Of a stretch of DNA of 64,000 nt, positions 8,096-17,105 are shown one piece after another. Each line of letters starts with the position of its first letter. Within the stretch, counting starts at the first letter, position 1. The DNA comes from Streptomyces tailanensis (GTDB taxonomy: Bacteria > Actinomycetota > Actinomycetes > Streptomycetales > Streptomycetaceae). The stretch lies in NCBI RefSeq assembly GCF_008386495.1, contig NZ_VTHJ01000051.1:62682-126681 (forward strand), given 5' to 3'. Under the pieces are notes generated by a model. It was not told the DNA's origin, searched no databases, and worked only from the letters and a program-made list of their open reading frames with translations. The position numbers were made by a program, and so were the translations under genes.

Positions 8096-9163
8096 GTGTT
8101 CGAGCCGCTGAAGGACAGTGACCCCCATGAGATCGCTGGCTTCCGCTTGGCGGGGCGGCTCGGTCAGGGGGCCATGGGCGTCGTCTACCTCGGCTACCGC
8201 AGTCCCCGGCCGGTGGCAATCAAGGTCGTGAAGCCGGCGTTGGCCGACGATCCATACTTTCGCCAACGCTTCGCTCAGGAGCTGGAAGCGATCCAGCGTG
8301 TAGGGGGATTTCACACCGCCGCGCTTGTGGCTGCTGATCCGGGTGCCGAGCGGCCGTGGATCGCGACCGAGTACATCCATGCGCCGTCACTCGATGCGCT
8401 GCTGAATCAGCACGGGCCGGTGAGTGAGCTCGGCGCATGGTGGCTGGCCGCGAGCCTGTCCGAGGCCCTCATCCACATTCACTCTGTCCGGCTGCTGCAC
8501 CGTGATCTCAAACCGAGCAATGTGCTGGTCACCACGCAGGGCACGCGTGTGATCGATTTCGGGGTCAGCCATGTCGGCGGCGCGACTGGCCTCACTTCCG
8601 GCGACTCGCCACTCGGCACGCTTGCGTACATGGCTCCGGAGCAGGCCATGGACTCGCGGAAGGCGAGCGAGGCTGCGGACGTGTTCAGCCTGGCCGCGAC
8701 TCTGGTGCATGCGGCGACGGGGCACCCTCCCTTTTATGCTCACCTGCCGGCTCAGCGGACACTGCAGAATGTCCAACCGGACCTTTCGGGCTTACCCGAG
8801 AGTCTGCGGGATCTCGTTGTCAGTGGCCTGGCCTACTCTCCTGAAGACCGGCCCACGGCCCACACCGTGCTGGAGGCGGCCATGGACCGGCTCCTGGAGC
8901 AGGCAGTACCGGTGAATGGGGGCATGTATCCGCCGCTGCCCGACGCGTTCCTCACGGATGTGCTGCAGGTGGCTAATGGGGCGCCTCCCGCGCCGCCGCC
9001 ACCGGTGGTGGAGCAGGTTCCCGAGGCGGTTGTGGAGGAGCCGGAAGCTCCGGTGCTGCCCCCAGAGCCGGCTGTTGCAGGGGCGTCCAGCGGTGGGGGC
9101 GAGCCGTGGGCTGACCGCTGGCGCGGGAAGATCCGCGACCGCCGGTCCGACTTCGGTGGGTGA
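8096..9163 (+). CDS. Soluble eukaryotic-type Ser/Thr protein kinase heading the defence-type locus
   Basis: A 355-residue protein from GTG 8096, after a G-rich ribosome-binding site; the frame is open to 8033. The kinase domain (residues ~12-265) is complete: glycine loop GQGAMG at 23-28, Lys43 in VAIKVVKP, catalytic HRDLKPSN at 135-142, DFG at 154-156 and APE near 181. The ~90-residue tail is Pro/Val/Glu-rich with no membrane helix and no PASTA repeats, so it is cytosolic, unlike PknB. It ends 62 bases before the SNF2 helicase start and is on the same strand as the four following genes. It may sense infection or phosphorylate partners; which is unknown. Confidence 0.85.
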   Translation: MFEPLKDSDPHEIAGFRLAGRLGQGAMGVVYLGYRSPRPVAIKVVKPALADDPYFRQRFAQELEAIQRVGGFHTAALVAADPGAERPWIATEYIHAPSLDALLNQHGPVSELGAWWLAASLSEALIHIHSVRLLHRDLKPSNVLVTTQGTRVIDFGVSHVGGATGLTSGDSPLGTLAYMAPEQAMDSRKASEAADVFSLAATLVHAATGHPPFYAHLPAQRTLQNVQPDLSGLPESLRDLVVSGLAYSPEDRPTAHTVLEAAMDRLLEQAVPVNGGMYPPLPDAFLTDVLQVANGAPPAPPPPVVEQVPEAVVEEPEAPVLPPEPAVAGASSGGGEPWADRWRGKIRDRRSDFGG

Positions 9164-9225
9164 CGCCGTCGACCCGCACGTGAGCACGATGAGGCAGTTC
9201 AGTAGTGAGTGAAGGAGAGAGCCTG

Positions 9226-12165
9226 GTGACCAGTGACGCAGGCACCGCCAAGTTCGCCGCGGGCATGCAGGTCCGCGCGCGGGACGAGGACTGGCTGGTC
9301 GTCGAGGCGTCCGACACAGCGCAGGACGGTACGCGACTGGATGTCCGCGGGACCTCTCCGCTCGTGCGCGACCAGCGGGCCGTCTTCTTCGCTCACCCGT
9401 CGCTGGACAAGGTCACGCCTCTGCGCCCCGAGGACACCGATCTCGTTGTCGACACCTCTCCGGAGTGCCGGCGCTCTCGTCTGTTCATCGATGCCCTGAT
9501 CCGCAAAACCCCTCTGCCGCTGTCGGAACAGAGGCTCGCTACCGTCGGTACTCATCTCGTCGATGACCTCGCCTATCAGCGGGAGCCGGCCCGGGCGGCA
9601 CTGCGCGGCCTGCAGCCGAGGCTGCTCATCGCCGACGCGGTCGGCCTGGGCAAGACGCTGGAAGTCGGTCTGTTGCTCTCGGAACTCATCCGGCGCGGCC
9701 GGGGCGAGCGCATCCTCGTGGTGACGCCCAAGGCCATCCTGGAGCAGTTCCAGCACGAGCTGTGGACACGGTTCGCCATCCCTCTCGTACGTCTCGACTC
9801 AAGCGGCATCGAACGCATCCGACGGAACATCCCGGCCGGCCGGAACCCCTTCTCGTACTACAAGCGCGCGATCATCTCCATCGACACCCTGCGCTCCGAC
9901 CGCTGGCGCAGCCACCTCATGCAGGTCAACTGGGATGCCGTCGTCATCGACGAGTCCCACAAGCTGATCAACAAGGGCACGAAGAACAACCGGCTCGCGG
10001 GGTTGCTCGCCCCGCGGACCGACGCTTTGATCCTGGCAAGCGCCACGCCGCACAACGGTGAACGGGAGTCGTTCGGAGAGCTGCTGAGCCTGCTGGATCC
10101 GACCGCCATCCCCGACACCAGCGACTACGACGAGACTCAGCTCGACCACCTGTACGTCCGTAGGCACAAGATGTCCCCGGACGTGTCCGCGGAGATCGGC
10201 CACAAATGGGCCACCCGCAAGAAGCCCGTGGCCTTCGACTGCGTGGCGAGCGATGCCGAGCAGAGGATCTTCGAGGAGCTGTACGACGTCTGGATCAGCC
10301 CTGGGGAGGGACGGTCGGCTCCGGTGAGCGGCAAGGGCGCCCGTCTGTTCCCGTACACGCTTCTGAAGGCGTTCCTGTCCTCGCACGAGGCGTTGGCCGA
10401 GACAGTGGCCAACCGGATCAAGGCCATCGACAAGGATGCCGAGGAACACCCGGAGAACAAGGAACGGCGTGCCCCTGAGCGGGCGGCACTCGTACGGCTC
10501 GGCGAACTGGCTGCCGAGGCCACCGTGCAGGAGGCTGCCAAGTTCCGCCGCCTGGTCGACGAGCTGAAGGCCATCGGGGTCGGCCCGGGGGCCGACAAAC
10601 GCGTCGTCATCTTCTCCGAGCGCCGGAAAACCTTGAAGATGCTCCACGAGGCCCTGCCCGGCGCGCTCGCCTTCGAGGCAAGCACGGACAACCGGAACGG
10701 CGCGATCCGGCAGCTTCACGGCGGGCTGCCCGATGACGAACAGCAGCGCACCGTCAAGGAGTTCAGCCTGGCCGACAGCGAGCTGCGGGTCCTGCTCACG
10801 GGTGACATCGCCTCCGAGGGCGTCAACCTGCACCGCCAGTGCCACCACATGATCCACTACGACCTGCCCTGGTCGCTGATCACGATCGAGCAGCGCAACG
10901 GCCGTATCGACCGCTACGGCCAGCAGACGCCCCCGGAGATCCGCGCCCTGCTGCTGGTCCGCCAGGACGAAGACCCGGATGTCCCTTCTGCTGACCGGCT
11001 GGTCTCCCGCCGCCTGCTGGAGCGCGAGGACGAGGTCCACCGCACTCTGGGCGAGGCCGCCTCCATCCTCGGCCTGCGTGACGAGGACGCGGAGGAGACC
11101 GCGATCAAGACCGGGCTCGCGGACGGGAAGGCATTCGACGGGATCGTCCCAGCACAGCCCGTCGACCCCTTCAACCTCTTCATGGCCCACCACACGGTCG
11201 ACGGATCGGGAGAGCACTACCGCGTCCCCCAACTGTTCGCCTCGACCCGTGCCTTCGTGGAGGAGGCACTGGACGAGGTATACGACAACAATCCCCAGGC
11301 GAAGATCGGAAAGCAGTGGGGCGAGGACCATCCCGAGATGCTCTCGTTCGCCCCCGATCGTGAACTGCAGCGGAGGCTCCTTGTCCTCCCGCAGACCTAC
11401 CTGGACGAACGCGGGGTGCTCGACGAGCTGCGGGTCACGTTCGACCCGGCGTTCGCCCAGCAGCGTCTGGACCGTGCCCGGGAACGGAGTGGTGAACGCC
11501 CCAAGGGCGCCATCAACAAGCAGACCCGGCGCGAGACATCTGGGTGGCCTGATGTCAGCTACGTGACCGACCAGCATCCGCTGGTGGAGTGGCTCACGGA
11601 CAAGGTCCTGGTCCGGCTCACCCGGAACACCGCACCGGTCATCACCGCCAATGTCGACGGACCCAAGTTCCTGATGCAGGGCATGTACTCCAACGCCAAG
11701 GGCCACCCGACGGTCCTTGCCTGGTCGTGCGTGAGCGGGCTGGAGCACGGAGCCCCCATATTCGACGACGACCTGGTCAAGGTGCTGAACCGAGCTGGAG
11801 TGGAGCCGGGCATGCTCAACCGCCCCTTCACCGGGGACCTCGATGCTCTGCGTGCTCTGGTGCCGGACGCGGTCGAAGCCACCCGCCGGCACCTGGACAA
11901 GCTGCGCGCCATCCAGGAAGAACCCCTCATCGAGAGGCTAGTGGAGTACGAAAAGCGCCTGCAGGCCTGGCGCAAGGCGAGCGAAACGGCCTTTGAACAG
12001 CTCACCCTGGGCGTCCGGCGCGAGGACGCAGAACAGCGCGTGGAGAACACCGCCATAGAGGTGGAGCAACTGCTCATGGAGCTGGCAACGCAGGGCGAGG
12101 CCATGGTCCGGGTGATCGGGGTCCTCGTCCCGTCCACCGGCATCGGCGAGAAGAAGGGCGCGTGA
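9226..12165 (+). CDS. SNF2/RapA-type helicase, DrmD-like
   Basis: A 979-residue superfamily 2 ATPase. GTG 9226 is preferred over 9205 because AAGGAG at 9212-9217 precedes it by 8 bases. Motifs: Walker A DAVGLGKT at 137-144, DESH at 242-245, SATPHNGE at ~271, and helicase C-terminal motif VI QRNGRIDRYGQ from 556. The remaining ~350 residues carry charged helices including a likely coiled-coil near the end (LRAIQEEPLIERLVEYEKRL). Length and order match DrmD of class 1 DISARM as I know it. It overlaps the methyltransferase gene by 4 bases (GTGA), so the two are translationally coupled. Probable role: DNA translocation in an anti-phage complex. Confidence 0.85.
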   Translation: MTSDAGTAKFAAGMQVRARDEDWLVVEASDTAQDGTRLDVRGTSPLVRDQRAVFFAHPSLDKVTPLRPEDTDLVVDTSPECRRSRLFIDALIRKTPLPLSEQRLATVGTHLVDDLAYQREPARAALRGLQPRLLIADAVGLGKTLEVGLLLSELIRRGRGERILVVTPKAILEQFQHELWTRFAIPLVRLDSSGIERIRRNIPAGRNPFSYYKRAIISIDTLRSDRWRSHLMQVNWDAVVIDESHKLINKGTKNNRLAGLLAPRTDALILASATPHNGERESFGELLSLLDPTAIPDTSDYDETQLDHLYVRRHKMSPDVSAEIGHKWATRKKPVAFDCVASDAEQRIFEELYDVWISPGEGRSAPVSGKGARLFPYTLLKAFLSSHEALAETVANRIKAIDKDAEEHPENKERRAPERAALVRLGELAAEATVQEAAKFRRLVDELKAIGVGPGADKRVVIFSERRKTLKMLHEALPGALAFEASTDNRNGAIRQLHGGLPDDEQQRTVKEFSLADSELRVLLTGDIASEGVNLHRQCHHMIHYDLPWSLITIEQRNGRIDRYGQQTPPEIRALLLVRQDEDPDVPSADRLVSRRLLEREDEVHRTLGEAASILGLRDEDAEETAIKTGLADGKAFDGIVPAQPVDPFNLFMAHHTVDGSGEHYRVPQLFASTRAFVEEALDEVYDNNPQAKIGKQWGEDHPEMLSFAPDRELQRRLLVLPQTYLDERGVLDELRVTFDPAFAQQRLDRARERSGERPKGAINKQTRRETSGWPDVSYVTDQHPLVEWLTDKVLVRLTRNTAPVITANVDGPKFLMQGMYSNAKGHPTVLAWSCVSGLEHGAPIFDDDLVKVLNRAGVEPGMLNRPFTGDLDALRALVPDAVEATRRHLDKLRAIQEEPLIERLVEYEKRLQAWRKASETAFEQLTLGVRREDAEQRVENTAIEVEQLLMELATQGEAMVRVIGVLVPSTGIGEKKGA

Positions 12166-15100
12166 CTGCCGTGGCGTTCGAAGCGATCGTCAACCGCAAT
12201 GAGTACATCTCCGCCCACTACCTTGCCGAGGTCTTCTCCAAGGACCTCGTCGACCTGCGCAAGCGCTGGACGGTGGCTGACCGGGCAGGACAACCCACCT
12301 CACGCGCGGGCATGAGGAACCTGGGCCGCGACTACTTCAAGGCCAAGGTCCGCATCACCGAGAAGGGCGACTTCGACGGTTCCGACCTGCGCAGGCTCAA
12401 CGATGCCCTGCTCGCCGCGCTCGCCTACACCCGCCCCGACGGCGAGCAGCCCCAGCGCGACGACGACACCCATATCAGGATCCAGCGCGGCGTCTTCGAG
12501 GTCATGCACGCCGACAAGGTCCGCGAAGTGCCGGTCTCCCTCGCAGTGAAAGGGCCCGGTGGCGTTGAACTCGTTGCCCTGGACGTCACCTGGAACACCA
12601 ATGCCGACCTTGTCGTCTCCGATGTAGAGGACGACGGATCCGAACTCCTCACCCCTATCGCGCTGGACGGCAAACACCGGATCACCAGCGCGGCGGACGC
12701 CGTCACCTTCCTCTTCGGCTGTGACGACGCCTACACGCCGCGGTTCGTACTGCTCCTCGCCGGCGGTGCCGTGCTACTCGCCGACCGCACCGCATGGCAC
12801 GAGGGCCGGTTCCTCGGCGTCAGCATCGACGCTGCCCTCGACCGTAACCTGGCTGGCGACGGTGGCGAACTCGAAGCCGTGTCCGCCCTGTTCGGCGCCG
12901 AGTCCCTACTGACACAGGGCGGCGCTGCCGGGTTCCTCGACGACCTGGTCGACAAGGGCCGCAAGCACGCGGTCGGCGTGTCCAAGCAACTGCGTGAGGG
13001 CTTGCGTGAGTCCGTCGAACTGATCGCCAAGGAAATCCTGAGCCGGATCCACGCCCACCCTGCTGACCCCACCGAACTCGGCGACAGCAGCGAACTGGCC
13101 ACCCGTCTCACTCGCGAATCGCTGCGCTACCTCTACCGGATCCTGTTCCTCCTCTACGCCGAAGCCCGTCCGGAACTGGGCATCCTGCCCACCAAGGACG
13201 AGGCCTATCAGGACGGCTACGGCCTCGCCCGGCTCGGTGAGCTGGTCTCCTACGACCTCCCCGAGGAATCCCATGAAGGGTTCCACTTCTACGAGTCACT
13301 GGATCTGCTCTTCCGCCTCGTCGACCAAGGTCACCGCACTCTGGAGGACCGTGAGAAGGGCGACCGCGAAAAGCTCGACGCGGACGGCATCCGCTTCGAG
13401 TCGCTGCGCAGCGACCTGTTCAAGGCCGACGCCACCCCGCTGATCGGCACGGTGCGCATCGACGGGGAAAAGGTCGACACCCGGCTGCGAAACAAGGTGC
13501 TCTGGCAGGTGCTGAACCTGCTCATGCTGAGCCGCGGTAAGAACGGCAAGGGTTTCATCTCCTACGCTCAGCTCGGCATCAACCAGCTCGGCGCGGTGTA
13601 TGAGGGACTCATGTCGTACACGGGCTTCTTCGCGGCCGAGGACCTGTACGAGGTCGCCAAGCCCGACGCGGACGCACTGGCCGGCACCTGGGTCGTCCCC
13701 CAGAGCGAAGCCGACAACTATGACGACGAGGTCTTCGTCAAACGCCGCGACCCCATCACGGGCGCGTGGAGGCGTGTCGAGCACAAGAAGGGCTCGTTCG
13801 TCTACCGCCTCTCGGGCCGCGAGCGCCAGCGCTCCGCCTCGTACTACACCCCCGAAGTACTCACCCGCAGCACGGTCAAGCACGCCCTGGCCGAACTCCT
13901 CGACCAAGACGGCAAGACCACCGCCGCCAGGGACGTCCTCGACCTGACCGTGTGCGAACCGGCCCTCGGCTCGGGGGCCTTCCTCAACGAGGCTATCAAC
14001 CAGCTCGCGGCCGAGTACCTCAAGCGCCGCATGGCCGAGCTGTCAGCCGAACGTGACCAGGACGTGCAGTTGCCGCCGGACGAGTACGAGGCAGAGCTGC
14101 AGAGGGTCAAGGCGTACCTGGCTCTCCACAACGCCTATGGCGTGGACCTCAACCAGACCGCCGTCGAGCTGGCCGAGGTGTCGCTCTGGCTCAACGCGAT
14201 GCACGAGGGGCTGAAGGCTCCCTGGTTCGGTCTGCACCTGAGGCGAGGGAACTCGCTCATTGGCGCCCGCCGTGCGGTGTACGACAAGGCCACGCTGAAG
14301 CGGAGGGCGTGGCTCACCACAGTGCCGACCGACCGCCCCCTGCGGGAAGACGCGGAAGACGGAGACTTCCGCGCTGGCGAGGAGATCCACCACTTCCTAC
14401 TGCCTGCGAAAGGCTGGGGAGCGGTAGTGAATGCAAAGCAGGCCAGGGAACTTGTGCCGGAGGAGCGGGACCGACTTGCGGAGTGGCGCAAGAAGGTGAT
14501 GGGAACTAGCCCCTCTGCGCCGCATACCAGGAGATTGCTGGCGCTTGCGACGCGTGTCGAGAGACTTTGGGAACTGGCCAAGCGGCGACTTGTGGTGTCC
14601 GAGGCGGAGGTCCGCCGTGACATCGACGTCTGGGAGGTGGACGAGAAGCACCCCCTGCTGCGGTCCTCGGGTGCGGTCTCACGCGAACAGGTCGAACAGG
14701 CACTCCAGCAGCCGGGTGCCCCGCGTGGACGCCTGAAGCTGGTGATGGACGCCTGGTGCGCCTTTTGGTTCTGGCCTGTGGGGCAGCCGAACACCCCGGA
14801 GCCGCCCACTTTCGAGGAGTGGCTGGAGTTCTGTGAGGCCGTTCTAGGGGTGCCTCCGGCGAAGGCGAAGGCGAAAGCAGTGTCAAAGAGCGCCGCACGT
14901 AAGCGTGGGGTCGCTGCCGGTCTGGAGGACAAGCTCGGCCTGTTCGCCGACGTCGGAGACTTCGACCAGCTTGCGCTGGATGACGACTTCGACCGGGTCA
15001 TGAGCCAGTGTGCGGACATGCTTACGGTGACGCTTCGCTTCCCTTGGCTCAGCGAGGTCGACGCGATCGCTCGGCGGGAAGGCTTCTTCCACTGGGAGCT

Positions 15101-17096
15101 TGAATTTGCTCATATCTTCACGCGCGGTGGATTCGATCTGCAGGTGGGAAATCCGCCATGGGTCAAGTTCGAGTGGGACGATGAACTTGCTGTCGCTGAA
15201 CATGATGCTTGGTTCGGGCTGGCAGAGAATGCGCCCATTCGAACTAAAATTGAGCGCAAGGAAATGGCCCTGAGTGCGCCGTCGGCGATGGAGGCCTACC
15301 TCCAAGACCTCACATCCTGGGCGGGAATTAGTGAACACCTCGGTTCGCCAGTAGACCATGTAGTACTGTCCGGAATGAAGGTCAATCTCTACATGAGCTT
15401 CATGGAACGCGCGTGGCGGAATCTGAATGGCCGGGGATCCGTCGCACTGATTCACGAGGAGAATCACTTCACCGTGCCGAGCGGAGGAATGTTCCGCGAA
15501 GCTACATATGCCAGACTTCGGCGCCACTTTCAGTTCGGTAATAACATCCTCCTGTTCGAAGATGTGGATAACAATAAGAACTTTGGTGTCAGCGTCTATG
15601 GTGCAAAAAGAGACATCAGGTTTGTGCAGATCGCACGAGCGATTCACCCTTCGATGGTTGACCAGTCGTTCGATCATGACGGCCATGGTGAGCTGCCGGG
15701 AATTCAGTTCCCTGAAGGCGGATGGGACGTGAGGCCGCATAGCGGGCGTCTCGTTCTAGTGACGCGGGAGACTCTTGCTGACTGGGCGGCACTCGTGGAC
15801 CCTCCAGAAACGCCAGCAGGGCAGGCGCGGACACTTCGGCCAGTGACGGTTGCCGAGAATCAAGTTCTTCGCATCCTCTCGCGTTTCCCGGAGCGGCTCG
15901 AAGGGACTAAGTTCTGGTGGTCCCTGGAACTAGATGAAGGGAAGGCAAAGAAGGAACGGTTGATCGAGTGGAGGACTCACAGGCCGACCTCATGGACTGA
16001 GGTGGTCTTGCAGGGCCCTCACTTCTCGGTGGCTACCCCGTTTGCCAGGCAGCCCAATCGGGAGTGTAAGTCCAATAAGGACTACTCGGCTTGGGATCTG
16101 CAATCTCTCCCGGAGATCGCTATTCCGCGTGTGAACTATGCGAGGTCGTGTACGCCTGAGGAATTTCTTGCAGCGCAACGTTCATGGGAGGGAACTCCTT
16201 CACGAGATTACTTCCGGCTAGCGTGGCGGCGTATGATCACTTCGAATACTGAGAGATCATTGAACGCCGCAATCATGCCCCCCGGGCCAACGCATGTTCA
16301 TGCAGTTCACACCATGGCGTTGGAAAATAATCGAGGCACGGCTGCGATCGCTGGGCTCTGGGCCTCAGTGGTTCTCGACTACCTGGTTAAAGTCTCTGGT
16401 GCCACTGCGGTCAACTTTGAATTTGCGCGAAGGTTTCCTGCGCCCTTGGAACATCCTCTTATCACCCCTCTACTCCTTCGCGCCCTCCGCCTCAATTGCC
16501 TGACCAGAGACTACGTGCCACTTTGGGAGGAACTCTTTGAGCCTGCCTGGCTGGCCGATCGCTGGACGGACCCTGAGGCGTCTCGTCTGAATATCCAGGA
16601 CGTTGAGTCGACGTGGTCCATGGCGACGCCGCTGCGTACGGAGTATGACCGGCGGATGGCGCTCGTTGAGATTGACGCGCTCGTCGCGGTAATGCTCGGA
16701 CTGACCGCCGAGCAGCTCTGTGCTATGTACCGGTCGCAGTTCGCGGTGCTGCGAAAGTACGAGTGGGAGATGTTCTTTGCTGCCGACGGACACAAGATCG
16801 GTGCAGCGACCTACAACGTCGGGATCCGGCAGACTCCTGAGGAGACCGCGTTTGTCAAGGCATGGGTGAAAGCCGCCCGCGCCGGAGACCCGAGACCCGA
16901 GATGCCCGAGGGATGGGTAAAGCCCAACCGTGAGGCTGAGATGACCCGGGCCCACGCGGACTTCACGGCCCGGCTGCTGGCAGGTGAATACGGCGACTAC
17001 GCCGCGTACGCCGCCGAGTACGGGGATCACGGAAACCTCCTCGGCAGGGCCGAAGCCGAACAGGCTGCGTCCGATGTCCTGGTAGAAAGCAGGTAA
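12162..17096 (+). CDS. Giant N6-adenine DNA methyltransferase, DrmMI/PglX/type IIG-like
   Basis: A 1644-residue protein. The N-terminal ~550 residues resemble the large N-terminal part of type IIG and PglX-like enzymes (RFVLLLAGGAVLLADRTAWH). The SAM-binding motif CEPALGSGAF starts at residue 598, and motif II-like GVDLNQTAVELAEVSLWL follows. The catalytic NPPW of N6-adenine enzymes is at 997-1000, an unusually long insertion after motif I. The C-terminal ~600 residues should hold the target-recognition part. About 15,100-16,560 uses more A/T-ending codons than its surroundings, as expected for a recombined recognition domain. No D-x(n)-ExK nuclease motif is obvious. It probably marks host DNA as self. 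Confidence 0.88.
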   Translation: MTAVAFEAIVNRNEYISAHYLAEVFSKDLVDLRKRWTVADRAGQPTSRAGMRNLGRDYFKAKVRITEKGDFDGSDLRRLNDALLAALAYTRPDGEQPQRDDDTHIRIQRGVFEVMHADKVREVPVSLAVKGPGGVELVALDVTWNTNADLVVSDVEDDGSELLTPIALDGKHRITSAADAVTFLFGCDDAYTPRFVLLLAGGAVLLADRTAWHEGRFLGVSIDAALDRNLAGDGGELEAVSALFGAESLLTQGGAAGFLDDLVDKGRKHAVGVSKQLREGLRESVELIAKEILSRIHAHPADPTELGDSSELATRLTRESLRYLYRILFLLYAEARPELGILPTKDEAYQDGYGLARLGELVSYDLPEESHEGFHFYESLDLLFRLVDQGHRTLEDREKGDREKLDADGIRFESLRSDLFKADATPLIGTVRIDGEKVDTRLRNKVLWQVLNLLMLSRGKNGKGFISYAQLGINQLGAVYEGLMSYTGFFAAEDLYEVAKPDADALAGTWVVPQSEADNYDDEVFVKRRDPITGAWRRVEHKKGSFVYRLSGRERQRSASYYTPEVLTRSTVKHALAELLDQDGKTTAARDVLDLTVCEPALGSGAFLNEAINQLAAEYLKRRMAELSAERDQDVQLPPDEYEAELQRVKAYLALHNAYGVDLNQTAVELAEVSLWLNAMHEGLKAPWFGLHLRRGNSLIGARRAVYDKATLKRRAWLTTVPTDRPLREDAEDGDFRAGEEIHHFLLPAKGWGAVVNAKQARELVPEERDRLAEWRKKVMGTSPSAPHTRRLLALATRVERLWELAKRRLVVSEAEVRRDIDVWEVDEKHPLLRSSGAVSREQVEQALQQPGAPRGRLKLVMDAWCAFWFWPVGQPNTPEPPTFEEWLEFCEAVLGVPPAKAKAKAVSKSAARKRGVAAGLEDKLGLFADVGDFDQLALDDDFDRVMSQCADMLTVTLRFPWLSEVDAIARREGFFHWELEFAHIFTRGGFDLQVGNPPWVKFEWDDELAVAEHDAWFGLAENAPIRTKIERKEMALSAPSAMEAYLQDLTSWAGISEHLGSPVDHVVLSGMKVNLYMSFMERAWRNLNGRGSVALIHEENHFTVPSGGMFREATYARLRRHFQFGNNILLFEDVDNNKNFGVSVYGAKRDIRFVQIARAIHPSMVDQSFDHDGHGELPGIQFPEGGWDVRPHSGRLVLVTRETLADWAALVDPPETPAGQARTLRPVTVAENQVLRILSRFPERLEGTKFWWSLELDEGKAKKERLIEWRTHRPTSWTEVVLQGPHFSVATPFARQPNRECKSNKDYSAWDLQSLPEIAIPRVNYARSCTPEEFLAAQRSWEGTPSRDYFRLAWRRMITSNTERSLNAAIMPPGPTHVHAVHTMALENNRGTAAIAGLWASVVLDYLVKVSGATAVNFEFARRFPAPLEHPLITPLLLRALRLNCLTRDYVPLWEELFEPAWLADRWTDPEASRLNIQDVESTWSMATPLRTEYDRRMALVEIDALVAVMLGLTAEQLCAMYRSQFAVLRKYEWEMFFAADGHKIGAATYNVGIRQTPEETAFVKAWVKAARAGDPRPEMPEGWVKPNREAEMTRAHADFTARLLAGEYGDYAAYAAEYGDHGNLLGRAEAEQAASDVLVESR

Positions 17097-17105
17097 GTCG
17101 TCGTC

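Noticed and set aside
9799..11892. 697-codon open frame on the minus strand
   Set aside because: It is the antisense of the SNF2 helicase gene. Long antisense frames are common in high-GC DNA, and its translation has no recognisable motifs.
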